A stretch of 64,000 bases of DNA from assembly GCF_048771995.1 (NCBI RefSeq), contig NC_133034.1, positions 1,860,001-1,924,000 of the forward strand. Reading direction: 5' to 3'. This stretch comes from Taeniopygia guttata. Taxonomy: Eukaryota; Chordata; Aves; Passeriformes; Estrildidae. Within the stretch, counting starts at the first letter, position 1. Every line of letters begins with the position of its first letter. The position numbers and the translations under genes are program-made. This document shows positions 11,011 to 22,600 of the stretch, piece after piece. A model generated the notes under the pieces. That model worked only from the letters and a program-made list of their open reading frames with translations. It was not told the origin of the DNA and did no database searches.

Positions 11011-13040
11011 AGCCACGTTCAGACTAACAGTCTGTTAGGTCACGTTTCCAAGTCCTCCACTCTTCCTTGCTGCCCATCTCTGCTCCTTCCCCAGTCAGGC
11101 TTTATCTTTTGACATCTGTCCTGAAGCCTGCCCTGCCCTGAGCAGAGGGAAAGGCTTGCACTGTGTGCACAAGTGCACTTCTGTTTGTATTCTTCATTTC
11201 ATTTATTCTTCTCATAGCGGGAGTGTCGTTAGAGGCTCATGTTCAGCCTGACCAAGGATTTTTTTTGTAAGATCAGTGCCCTCTAGCCTCTGGCCAGGCT
11301 CCCCATGCAGCAGCAGCAGCCAGACCCCTCCTCAGAGAGGGATGTTGAGCAGAGAGGAGAGCTATGTCACTTGGCCCTCTTGTCCCCTGCACATGCTTTT
11401 CCTCCTGGCCCGTTTAGGATCCTTGGATTCTTGCTCAGGCAGGATGAGTATTGTTTTCTGAATTCCTGTGGGTGCACTTTGCAGGCAAAAGTGAAGAAAA
11501 CAAGAGTGAAGTGAAGAAAACAAGAAAACCATGGTGTTTCATCCCTTGGCCTGCTCCAGCATCCGGGAGCTGAGCAAGTCCATGGAGCCCATGATTCATT
11601 ATGCCTGTGTTGTATTTATCTCTTCAGTTGGGACGTTGCTATTCAATAAAAATATGACACATTTAACTGTGGCAGAAACAGCACACCCCAGGCAGCAGAA
11701 GCAAGGAGAAGGGAGGATGTATAATCCAGGCTGGCACACACACAGCACATACACACAGCAACAATTAGGCAGGTTCAATTGTCTCAGATCTCAGTTGCAG
11801 ATGTTACAGATGCAAGTCTACACACAGCCCAAGCTAAAACAGGCAGATCCCATCTTTTTGGCTGGAAAATTCTGTGTGACTGAATTGCCTCCCATGGGAG
11901 AAAGCAATACCACACTCTGAGTTAGGATCCTGCCTGCAAATGAACGGGCCACCACAAATCCCAGCAGCCTGTGAGGCATGGTTTCCTCTCCAATTTTACC
12001 AGCACAAGCACAGAGTTTTGGATGGCACAGCAGCTCATCATCCCTTCATCTGTCAGAGGAGAGAGAGGGGGGCCCGAGCTGGGATGTGGCTCACCAGGGA
12101 TGCCCTTGTGCTCAGTGCCCTGTCAGCACATGCACAACAGCAGGGTCAGGGCAGGGGGGAAAGGTGTGAGGTTAAGTACACAGCACACATTAAACACAGC
12201 AGTCACTCTTTGCTCTGCCCAGGCACTGCATTTACCTGGCCCTGGCAGGGGGCTGCATTCTTTGCACAATCCAAGGCCTGGCAGGGTGTTGGAATCTCTA
12301 CAAGAATGACTGAAACCCAGTGCGGCAGGTCACGGCAGCTGGGGCTTTCTCAGATGTGGTTTTTGGTCATGGGGACTGACCACATTGCTCCTCTGCCTCA
12401 GGGGCCCCACGCTGTGCTCTGGGCACAGCACAACCCCAAGCATGCTGTTTTATAACCTCCCAGGGCTGTGATTATTATTTTACAGCAGTGGGGCAGAACA
12501 GCAAATGCACAGACACAGGTAACCAAGCCCCACTCACCTCCCACCTCCTGCCATGCTGCACCGGAGGAAGTTCCTCTGAAGCCAGATCATGATGCACAGC
12601 AACATGCCAGCGAGAAAAATCACATCACTCCCTTTGCTGTTGTGTCCCAGCCAAGCTAAAAATAAACTACAGGTAGAATTTTCTTTGTTTTCTTTACACA
12701 GTAGAGAAGACTGAAGTCTCAACAATGAAGACCTAGAATGATTCCTGCAACCAACATCTATGATTATGTACACCGCTGATGTCTTCAGCTCTTTGAGACT
12801 GTGAAGTGGGGAAGAAAATGGCACTGAGAGTTACTCAGGCAAGAAAGGAATTCATGTACTTTTAAGCTTAGCAGAATCAGATTGCGAGTGACATTTTTTC
12901 CCTCACCCCTGCACATTATCTTGATCACGGCTAGAAAAAAAGAAAAGGTGGGCAGCATGTTAGCCTTCCTACAAAGAAAATAAGGAAATCCTTTTCTGCA
13001 GGTCACGGAGGTTACACATCACCGGATGAACTTGAGGCTC
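11011..13040. other. Intergenic, no gene seen
   Basis: No recognisable exon, RNA or repeat was found. Open frames at 11,531-11,920 and 11,940-12,455 on the plus strand lack motifs, recognisable splice context or family resemblance. A short direct duplication of GTGAAGAAAACAAGA lies near 11,490-11,525. Confidence 0.35.
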
Positions 13041-13047
13041 TTGCTAT

Positions 13048-14085
13048 TGTGTGGTGGTTTTGCATGGGGAATCATTTACAGAAGTGATGCAAAGCGTCCA
13101 TCCACTGGAAAGCTGTACACACCTCTGTGGAAAGCACATGTTAAAGACATAGGAAACCTGGGAACTTCCTTCCCTTTGGGCTGTGAACCAGGTGACACAG
13201 CCAGCCTGGGCCCTGCATCCCCTGGGGAGTTTGGAGTGCTCCGTGCTCCCATCCTCCCTCGGGTGAGAGAAGGAACAAGAACACAAACAATGTAGAGGAG
13301 CATCATGAAGACACTGAGGTCAGTGGAAAGAGAAGTCAAGTCCCAGAGGGCAGCGATGAGGACGTGCCTTGAATCTTGGGGCTGAAATCCTCTTGTAAAG
13401 CTATGGAGAAAGATGTAATTGATACATCAGACTGTTTCCCTGTAACACATGATAGCATGGAGAAATGAAGGGTTCAAATTGACTTTGAGCAGATGCCTCC
13501 ATGCCAAAGTAAGCAGGTGATAAAGTAGTTGTGATCTATAGGGAGTTTGAGCAGAGAGAGAGGAGTGATGAACACCCTGTGTCCTCAGGGAGAAAAGACC
13601 TCTATTCCCAGAGATGAAGATTATTTTAGAGATAGATAATGAGAACCTTTGCTTTTGGACAGCTCATTTTAAACAGCTCATAAGTTGACATGGCCCATAA
13701 ACACAGCTGTGGGAAAAGCTTGTGGAAAACGGGAGGGATTTCACGATTGCAGATTTCCCTGGGTGGCTGCTATTTGCAAAGAGAGCCACGAGAGAACTGT
13801 TTTCTTGTGGAGAAATCTCCATAACATTTACAAGAGGGGCTTCTCTCCCTCAGTGAACTGAAGAAAAACTATTCTAGGGGTGTAAACTGACTGAAATTTT
13901 AGGTTTTGTTTCTTTACATTGTCATTGGAAAAGAAAAGGTTGTAAGGGGAGGAGAAACATCTTGAAGGTTTTGTTCTGATTCTTCGTCCTCTTTCTTTTA
14001 GTTACTGTTAATAAACTTTTCTTTACACCCTTTTAAAGGTTCGAGCCTGCTTTGCCTTTCTCCTGGTCCTACCTCACAGCAAGCA
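13048..14085 (+). mobile_element. Probable solo LTR of an endogenous retrovirus (ERVL-like)
   Basis: The segment starts with TGTGTGGTGGTTTTGCATGG and ends near CTGGTCCTACCTCACA. Close to the 3' end it carries a promoter/poly(A)-type block, GTTACTGTTAATAAACTTTT, followed by the GCCTTTCTCCTGGTCCTACC motif typical of songbird LTR ends. No internal retroviral genes flank it, so it reads as a solo LTR fossil of about 1 kb on the plus strand. A clean target-site duplication was not found and the ends are approximate. Confidence 0.5.
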
Positions 14086-14089
14086 ATGG

Positions 14090-15890
14090 GTGAGTACATG
14101 CTGGTGAGTGCATTGGTGATTGGCAAGCACTGAACCCAGCACTATTGCCACAGAACCTGCTGCCCTCCAAAGACCACTTTGTAGACTGAACTGTAAGTTC
14201 AGAATGTAACTGAAACATCTTTAAATTCCTGCCTGAACATCTAAGGCAATGTCCTAATTCTGGAAGAAAGTCCAGTGTCACCTACCCTGCGAGCCATAAG
14301 CTACTGAGGCAGCAGCAGGAGGCAATTGGGATTTCCCAGTGAAGCTGTTACAGGCAGAAGGGGATGGGGAGTACCGGGAATTTTTCACTAGCTCATTTCC
14401 TGGAAGTGAGAGTGCTGCAGCCCCATGAGTGCTCTGGAAGAGTAGGAGGATGTCTTCCTTGGAGCACAGCCAACAGTCTGGGAGGTCAAGAGATGAGCAA
14501 GAGAAATTTCCTTGCACAAGAATAGATTTCCCCAGCCCAGGCTCTTGGGCAAGAGGAGCCCTTGAGCAGAGTTCTGTTTCTTTCTCCTGGATGTTTGTTT
14601 TTTCGGGCTGGCAGGAAGAGTGCAATTGACTGCAGCCATGGTCAGTGTTCATTCCTAGGGGTCAGCAGAGGCCAGTGCCCATCCTTGAAAGATTTCCTGC
14701 CTGTAGAAGAGCTGCCATTCCCTCTGCAGATGCAGAGTGCAGTTGTCACTGCCAAGACACAGCCAAGACATCAGCTGTCCCCAGTCAGACTTTGGTTGAA
14801 GACAGTCCCAAAATTTTGCTTATTTCAGGGTAATCCAGATTTTAGATAGCACTGGATTATCCCCTTTGCCCAGCTCTGAGAGTGGCAGTTTGCTTCTCTG
14901 CAAAGTCAGCCCAAATCTGCCTGACTTTGCACTTCAGTGAAGAGCTTCTACAGGCTCTGGTCTCTCACTCTCTGGGTCTCTGAAGTGTTTGAGATTGTGT
15001 TTTGGCACTTTTATTTTTTTTTTTTTTTGGGGGGAGTAGTGGTGATGAAAGGAGTGAATGGGGAGGCAACTGCTTTCCCCATGAATGTGAGCTGTACAGT
15101 CCTGAAATTGTAACACACAAAACCCCTCCCTCTCTTCTCTCTACTGTAAACCATCACAGGTCACAGTGCCCTGAAGTTGTCTTTAAAAAGACCTGCAGGG
15201 GCTTTCTTGTGTTCTCCAGAGGAATATTCTGAGCTAGAAGTTGCTTTTATAGGAGTATTATAATTTTGTCCCCTGTGAAATGCAAACAATCCACATGGCT
15301 CAAAAATCCAGTGAGCTTGGTCTGGGGCTGGCTGAGGCATCCTGTTTGATTGTCAGTCTATAGTAATTAGACTGTGCACAAAAAAACATTTCATTACGAG
15401 ACAGTCCAGAGTCAGACCCTGAAAAAAAATGCAGCCACTCTGGTCAGCACCTGACATTAGTGGTAACAGAACATTTTAATGAAAACCAAAAACTCCAACA
15501 TGAAAACCACTCAATTCAAAGTGCTTCTATTGATGGAGTTTAATAAAAATATTTTTCTTACATTGGTTAGGGAAAAAACCTCCACCCAATACAACCAGCA
15601 AAAGTTAGTTAATTGGAAAAATAAATTCTAGAAAACATTTTAAAGTAGTTCCCATCAGGACATCTAACTCCTCAGAATCCTGGACAGATGCAACCTCTCC
15701 TACAGAGATGTTCCATCCCAGGCCAGAATTAAGAAACAGCACGTCCAGACTCCCTATTTCATACCCTATCTGTTGTATGTTTGTGTGGAGCTGTAGAATT
15801 TGGAGCTTATCTGAGCTGAACTCAGCCCAGTAAGTCTAAGAAACCTTGAAAGATGCATCAGAACTCAGCACACGCTGAACAGAGAAAGGT
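14090..15890. other. Intergenic, no gene seen
   Basis: No exon could be supported. There is a T-run at about 15,011-15,028, and the AT-rich sequence at 15,240-15,660 has no recognisable repeat. Confidence 0.35.
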
Positions 15891-15893
15891 GGC

Positions 15894-16596
15894 TGTGAGA
15901 ACCCCGGGATTGATTTGGGGCTCTCGTGTGGTGGTAAAGTCTCTCCTCCAACCCGTGCTTCCAAAGAAAAACTCCGCAGCCTCTTGTGGTTCGGTCTCAA
16001 GGCAGTTTATTGCTGGTTATCTAAAAGATTGTCTTTGCCCGCTGCACTGCCTAGATCAGCGGCCCAGGCAGAGACACACACTCTCCTGACACCCTCACTG
16101 TTCCGTGTCTCCGTCGTCTCTCCCCGCCCAGGGCTGCTGCTATCTTTTATATGATACATTACGTGTTATATGTTTACAGATTTTCCCCAATACCTACTAT
16201 CTATGTTACAATGTGCTCTTCTACTCTAAACCAATCTGTGAGTGCCAACATCACCAAGAACATGGAGGTAAGGAAGAAGAAGGAGGAGGAACAGGATCAG
16301 GCCCACTTTCCTCCATCTTAGAACTCCTGACCCCCCTGTACAAAGTAAAACCCCCCTGTACAGGTGTTAAAACCCCCCTGTACAATACTAAAAAATTTTT
16401 CCCTCTAATTTGTGACTACTTTTACTATACCATCTAACCCTCTGTGACCGCTTGTTCCACCTTCAAAGTTGGTAACTCATTCCATGGTTCAAACTCAAAA
16501 TCACAGCTGTTTTCAGCTGCTTGCCAGGGTCTAAAATGCTTCTGACCAAGGCCTGGAACCTCTGAAAATGTCTGAGGGACATTTTGAGTTCCGACA
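15894..16596 (-). mobile_element. Solo LTR, ERVK-like, 703 bp
   Basis: Read on the minus strand it starts TGTCGGAACTC and ends GGGGTTCTCACA. It contains the poly(A) block CAATAAACTGCCTTGAGACC and is flanked by GGTGGC (15,888-15,893) and GGCGGC (16,597-16,602). That is a 6-bp target-site duplication with one difference, as expected for ERVK-type elements. Inside, the CCCCCCTGTACA motif occurs three times as a short repeat near 16,331-16,385. Two related LTRs lie near 26.6 and 61.2 kb. There is no internal proviral sequence. Confidence 0.85.
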
Positions 16597-16599
16597 GGC

Positions 16600-18730
16600 G
16601 GCCTCAGCAGAAACCCCCATTTTCAGTGTCCTCTGAGCTGTGTTTTTGTACCCACCCCGTGATCCCAGCGTGTGCAGGGAGTGTTTTGGGCTGGGCCCGA
16701 AATTCTGGGCTGTGCTCAGCAGAGGCTGTCACTGCTCCCAGTTCCTGCCCAAGGGAGACAGTGATGGGGCCCTGCACAGGCTGCAGGCACACTTCTGCAG
16801 GGTGCTCTCATCTGACTCACTGCAGCAGAGCTGCAATTAAAGCATGTGGTAGGCAAAATCTGAGAAATGACTGCCTACCTTCCCTTTTTGGGAACTCGTG
16901 ATAAGCCAATTCATGTCCAGATACACCCCATTCCTGCCTGCCTCTACAAACACTGCACTGCCCCTTCTTCCTTGTACATCAGAACTGGGCTTTGAATGCA
17001 GAAGTGGAACATTTCTACCTGTGCTGGAAAGGGTAAGGGTTTCCACCACCCCTGGCAGGGAGGCAGCAGGATATTTTTGCCATGTGTCACTCATATTAAA
17101 AGTTTGCAATTTCTCCTTGGTCCTTTTGGTACAGTTTTATTATCATATATGGACCTGCATCCTTAATATGCTCTACACCTTCAGATACTGAATTCATCAT
17201 CCTGAGGTATATAAAAAACCCAAAAAAAACCCCAAAACAAACAAACAAACAAAAAAAAAAAACAAAAACAAAAAAAAAACCCAAAAAAAACCCCAAACTG
17301 CACTTTCAAGTCACAAATATGGAAGTTCAGGGACAGATTTTAAAGCCCTTACCCTGGTGATCCACACTCCTGTGGGCAAGAAGCTCCACCCCATAGTCCC
17401 AGCAAGATATTGCTTAACAAAGCAATGTGCAGATTCTGCACTTTCAAGATTTCCAGAGAATTGTATGGGGTAGTATTTTGTTTCCCATTTTGTGATAGTT
17501 CATTGGAAATTCAAGTACACTTCCTCCAAATTCTGGAGCCTGCTATTCAGGGAATTTTAAGACCAACAAATAAAATTATTTCATGTTCGGTCTTGATGTT
17601 GGTTTCCTCAAGAAGTGCAAGAGGAAGTTATTGTAAGGGTGCCATAAATGCTGATTACAGAATGTCCTGTGCCCATGCTTTGAATCCTTATTTGAGAAAA
17701 GACAATAGGGGAGGCAAGGTATCCAACAGGATGCAGCTATCTGGTGTGCTGACTTTTTAAACTATGTCCAAAATAAGCCTAAAAAGCGCTCACACAGCAC
17801 CTACTCCAGCAGTGCCTGCAGAAGCACTTCCCAGGAATGACAATGCTGGTGAAGCTTACTTGCATTGCTAGCATCACAGCAAAATTTACTCCATATAAGC
17901 CTTGATGTGACAAACTGGGGACTGGGACCATGCTCATCCTGAGCCCCACAGCCTCATGATTTAATAAAATATCTAGAATTTCTTCTACTAGAAGCATACC
18001 ACGGAGGTTGGTAGTCAGGAAAGCTTCTCAGTCCATTACCATAATTTAACATAAGATGCACTTTTTTGGGGGATGATTTCCAAACTACTCTCAGGGGGAA
18101 AGTCTGTCACTGCTCCAGTGCCTGGCCATCACACGACTCCTGGGTGTCAGACCACTCCATGGCCACTGTCGCTTGTATGACAAGGATAATTAAAGTTTTC
18201 TGTCTTTAAAATTCACAGCATGCATGCTTGCTTTAGAGAAATTGCTGTCCTTCACCATGCTTTTGGTGGACTCACCCAGCAGCACTAGTACAGGTGACTT
18301 CTGGTTTCTCATGAAAAAAAAACAGGAAAGAGAAGGTTGTCAAAAATGACCAGATATAATATTGGCTTTTGCATTTATGTATCAGCTTCTGCCTGTTGCT
18401 AGTGATCGTAAGTATTTAGATATGGTACAAAATATAACTTTTTTTAGCTGTTTGTTAATATAATATAATCTATCATCTTAAGTATGCACTGTATATCTCA
18501 TAGAAATAATAGTGTAATGAATATGATATCTATGTATCACTTGTATAAACAGTGCTGTGATGAACATATTTTACTACAGACCTTAGGAAAACATAAGATG
18601 TTAAAAGGTTTTGTGTAACTAAGGGAACAGGGTAAAACCATCCATGGACCGATCTGTCCCAGTGATAACAGTGACACAGGACAGAGCTCCAGGAGACTGG
18701 GGAACAGCTCATTAACTCCTCTTCTCAGAA
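16600..18730. other. Intergenic, no gene seen
   Basis: No supportable exon was found. There is an A-rich low-complexity tract at 17,218-17,297. The AT-rich part at 18,340-18,600 has no recognisable element. Confidence 0.35.
17218..17297. repeat. A-rich (CnAn / CAAA) low-complexity tract
   Basis: About 80 bp are built of runs of A interrupted by single C or CCC. A similar tract lies at 51,235-51,310. Confidence 0.95.
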
Positions 18731-18735
18731 AGGTG

Positions 18736-19060
18736 TGAAACAATGGGGATGAAACTATGGGAAGGAATAAAATTTATTGACTTGATCTCAGGGTGTCATA
18801 CAGATGAGTCTGGATGGGAAACCTAAACACAAAGAGCCCCTGCAACATCAAAAGCTCTCAGGAATGTTTGAATAATGTATAAGCTAATGAATATGCATAT
18901 AACCCCAGCAATGTAATTGTATATAGAGAACATAATTTTAAGTTTTTTGCTGTGCTCTTTGGCCCTTCATCAAAAGCACTCCAGCTCTGGAAATATTGTC
19001 CTTTCTTTATCCTATTATTAAACTTTTAAAAATTGTAAGGAGTGAACTCTGTCTTTTACA
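18736..19060 (+). mobile_element. Solo LTR, 325 bp, perfect 5-bp target duplication
   Basis: It begins TGAAACAATGGGGATG and ends GAACTCTGTCTTTTACA. The 5-bp direct repeat AGGTG stands at 18,731-18,735 and again at 19,061-19,065. Inside are GAATATGCATATAACCCC, the CTGTGCTCTTTGGCCCTTCA block and a poly(A)-type TATTATTAAAC near the 3' end, the layout of a short songbird endogenous-retrovirus LTR. It is a solo LTR, and the intact flanking duplication points to a simple insertion. Confidence 0.8.
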
Positions 19061-19207
19061 AGGTGCAAAAACAAAGTAAAAAAGCAGCATGATCAGATAG
19101 ATTTTTAGCCCTGCTGTCAGAAGTGTGGCTCCACTCATGCTGTGCACATGGTGCAGGACAGAGCCAGCACTTCCTTGTGAAACTTCAGCAGTGTAACTTG
19201 TCAAAGT

Positions 19208-19642
19208 TGATGCCTTAAGTTTTAGCTTCTATATTTTCCATATTTTGTACTGTATTAGTATGTAACCCTGAGCTTCATATAAAGTATCAGCAGTTCTCCT
19301 CACAGCTCAGTCAGACAAAACAATCATTTTCCAGCCCCAGAACCAAGGACTCCACCGCAGCTTCAGGCCCCAAAAGTGCAAACAGCAGAGGATTGAGGAG
19401 AGCAGACTGGGAGAATGGGACTGCATCACCTGGAGCTGGAATTGAACAATTAACCCCAATACAGAAATGGACCAAAACTTATAAAAATGTGAAAACTCAT
19501 GCCCCAGGGTCCATCTTGGGTGTAGCCTCAGCTGGGCTCTTGCGCTGCCCAAGTTGAATCCTTTGAAGGCCTTTTAATAAATCCCTACTTTATTCCTTTA
19601 ACACTGTCTAGCCTCTGTTCCAGGCAGCCTCTCAAGGCATCA
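19208..19642 (+). mobile_element. Solo LTR, 435 bp, with inverted termini and 4-bp duplication
   Basis: The ends are TGATGCCTTAAG and CTCAAGGCATCA, an imperfect inverted repeat of about 12 bp. They are flanked by AAGT at 19,204-19,207 and 19,643-19,646. A poly(A) block (CTTTTAATAAATCCC) lies about 70 bp from the 3' end, which supports an LTR on the plus strand rather than a DNA transposon. A 4-bp duplication fits ERV1-type integration. Confidence 0.75.
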
Positions 19643-19649
19643 AAGTAAC

Positions 19650-22600
19650 TGGAATAAAATATTTGAACTCTAGGTTATACTGGTTACACCTGTGGGCCAG
19701 GATCAAAAATACCCTTCCCTCTTCCCACTGTCCTGCAGAGTGCAGGCTCTGCTGGCCAGGCTGCCTGTGCCCTGCCACAAGCTTGGTGCTTGCAGGCACC
19801 AGGAGGGGCTGCTCCCTGTGCTGCTGCAGGGTTCAAGGCTCAGAGGAGAGCTCAGCCTGCAGGGCACTGCTGTGGAACTGCTGGTGGCACACCCTGCCCT
19901 GCAGGATGCCCATAGCACCGAGCACTTATGGTACAGCACAGTACCCCAAATTACTCTGGGGACATGCAGCCCATGGGAAACAAGCAGCTGAGGCAGGAGA
20001 GAAGTGATGTTTATCCTGCTGAAGGAAAACACATCCAGGATTCTTCTCTGACCTTGTGATTCCAGATAAATAAGGAGTGAGGGCAAATAAAGATGTCACC
20101 GGTTGATAAGGCATGTACAGGAATTTCAGACAGTGATTTACACTGACTGGTATGTTTAACTGCAAGACTCCAGTCACAAGCAGAGCATTTGGGAGACAGC
20201 ACTCCTTCCTCCTAAGGCCACCCTGCCCGTGCCATTTGCTCTGGTTTGCTTTAGAAGTGTTTAAGTGAGGATGTGGGGATCCACACAGAACCACCTCAAC
20301 ACCTCTCAGAATACAGAAGGAACTCAGGTACAACCTTCCTGCATCAGTGGGTGCCTGCTCAAAGTGCCTGGCACCAAGAGGCTTCCAGCCCCAGCCTCGA
20401 CTGTCCCTAGGCAGGGAGGGTTGTGCTCAGAGCCCAGCCTGGTGCCCCCACTGCCCTCTGCACAGCACAGCTCCCTGCCTGCAGCTGCCCTGCCTGCAAA
20501 GCACACCTGCCTTGGAAGCAGCACCCCTCTGCTCCTGTCCCCCCACTCTGCCAGCTCTGCTCTGCCAGACCCGGGGCAGGGTGAGGATGTGCCCTGTGTG
20601 CCCCTCAGCAGCTCACACAGAATGGATGCACCTCTTCAGACAGAGCAGGAGGTTCAAATGCAGCCTGGAAAATCAGAAAAACCCCACACTGTCTGCTCTT
20701 GGCACTGACTTAAAACTGTCACTTCATTCCCAGCCTGATGAGGAATACAGAGATCTCCCACCCTGCACACGTCTGGGTGACTGCTGCTGCTTTCCCTGTA
20801 AATTCACTGCTTTCCCTCCTTGCAAAGCTAAGAGGGAACTTTCTAAAGTCGAGGAAAATGGCAAACATTTTCCATTCCCTGCTCACTTCCTACCCTGTTT
20901 CCTTTTCCAGTCGCTGAAGCATAAATGGTGTATCAGAGGAACTTCAGCCTGTTCTTGATGTTTTAAGGTCTTAATGTCTGTCTCTGTCTCACCCACTGCT
21001 TTCTGCAAGATTGACCCCAGTTACTTTGAATTTTTATACTGCCAACAATAACCCCACTCCTCTACCACCGTTTGGGTTTGCAGGATTATATTTTTTCACA
21101 GTTGTTATAATTATTTTCTTTCACAAGTTTTAATTGCTGCCTGCTTGGCCGATGCTTTCCTGATATATTTTATTTTTAATGCCACAACAATTTTGTCTTT
21201 CATGCATTTAACACCTTGTTCCTATAGGTATTACAGCAGCTTTCTGCTCTTTCTTTTCCCATATTTCCCACTTCTAATGAGAAACACTTCAGCCCCCATG
21301 CCCACACTCTCTTGCAAGGTGCCTTTCTCACATCTCCAACACTTGGGCTCTTTTGCTCCCATTAGATTCTGAACTCTTGTGACTTGATCCTGTCTCCATG
21401 CCACATAACCTTTCCACATGTTATTTTTATGCCTGCCTGGCTGTGATCATGGCTTTGTGAAGCATTGCTGGAGCTGCAGGCTCCTCAGCAATGCCTCCCC
21501 TGCCCCTTGCAGCCTCTTGCCCATGCTTTCCCTGCCAGACTGGCTTCCCTGCTTCTTCTTAGCCTAGCTCAGCCTCAGGAAATCCCATTTCCATCTTTTC
21601 CAGGCATGGGCAGAATCCCTGCTGCAGTTTCTGTCAATGGCACAGCCAAGCCCCTCTCTGTGGGAAGCAGTGACTCTGCAGGCTCAGGCAGTGCCGTGAG
21701 CACTTCATGGCCAGCCCAGGAGCTCGGCACCCTCTGAGCTCCTGCTCTCCTTTGTTTCCCAGCTGTACAGCACATGAGGAGGTACACAAGCTGCAGACCA
21801 AGTCCTCTCCTCCTGCTTGTGAGGGCAAAGGCAGCACAGCATTCCCCAGGCACTTGTGTAGGGACAGCCCCAAGGCAAGGGAAGGGGTGGCACAGATTCC
21901 ATGCTGGCCCTCACCCCCCTGGCTGTGGTGCCTTCAAGAGCCGCTCAGAAATTCACCCTGATTTGGGGGCTGCCATTCCAAGGATGATTTATCTCCTGCC
22001 AGGGAGGTGGGTTCTGAATCCACAAGGTGGAGGGAGGCAAGCAGTGATGTGGATCCGTGTGCTGCAGGAAATGTCAGAACACTTGCAGTGCTCAGGGAAC
22101 AAAGGCTCCCACCAGTCCTCCCAGGACATCTGCAGGACCACAGGGCCCCCAGGGGCAAGGCTTGCCCTCCAAAGGTAGTGCTGTGATTAACTCTCTAATT
22201 AAAGAAGGGTGCAGAGCATCTGCCCTTGCAGCCTGCCCAGCTCAGAACACAGGGAACACATCCCTCCCCTCTCCTGCACCCTTTATCACACTTTCAGAGA
22301 ATTCTAAATGTCACCAAATCTATTTGCTTAGAATTTCCCCATGCCAGAGAAGATGATCAAATAGGTGTTTCTTAACACTTGATGAAATAAAATCTCTGAC
22401 CAAGCTTGGTTACTCCAGTCTCCAAAGACATCCTTCAGGGTGTCCTTCCACCTGCAAAGGCAGCAGACCCAGTGCAGGAGTGGTCTGTCCTTCAGGGTGC
22501 ACAACGCCCACTCCCTGGATGCCAGCACCCTGAAATGGGCTGCCCCAGCCCAGGCTCTGCCCCTCCACGTGCCCCTCAATGCCCATGGGGCTGTTCACAG

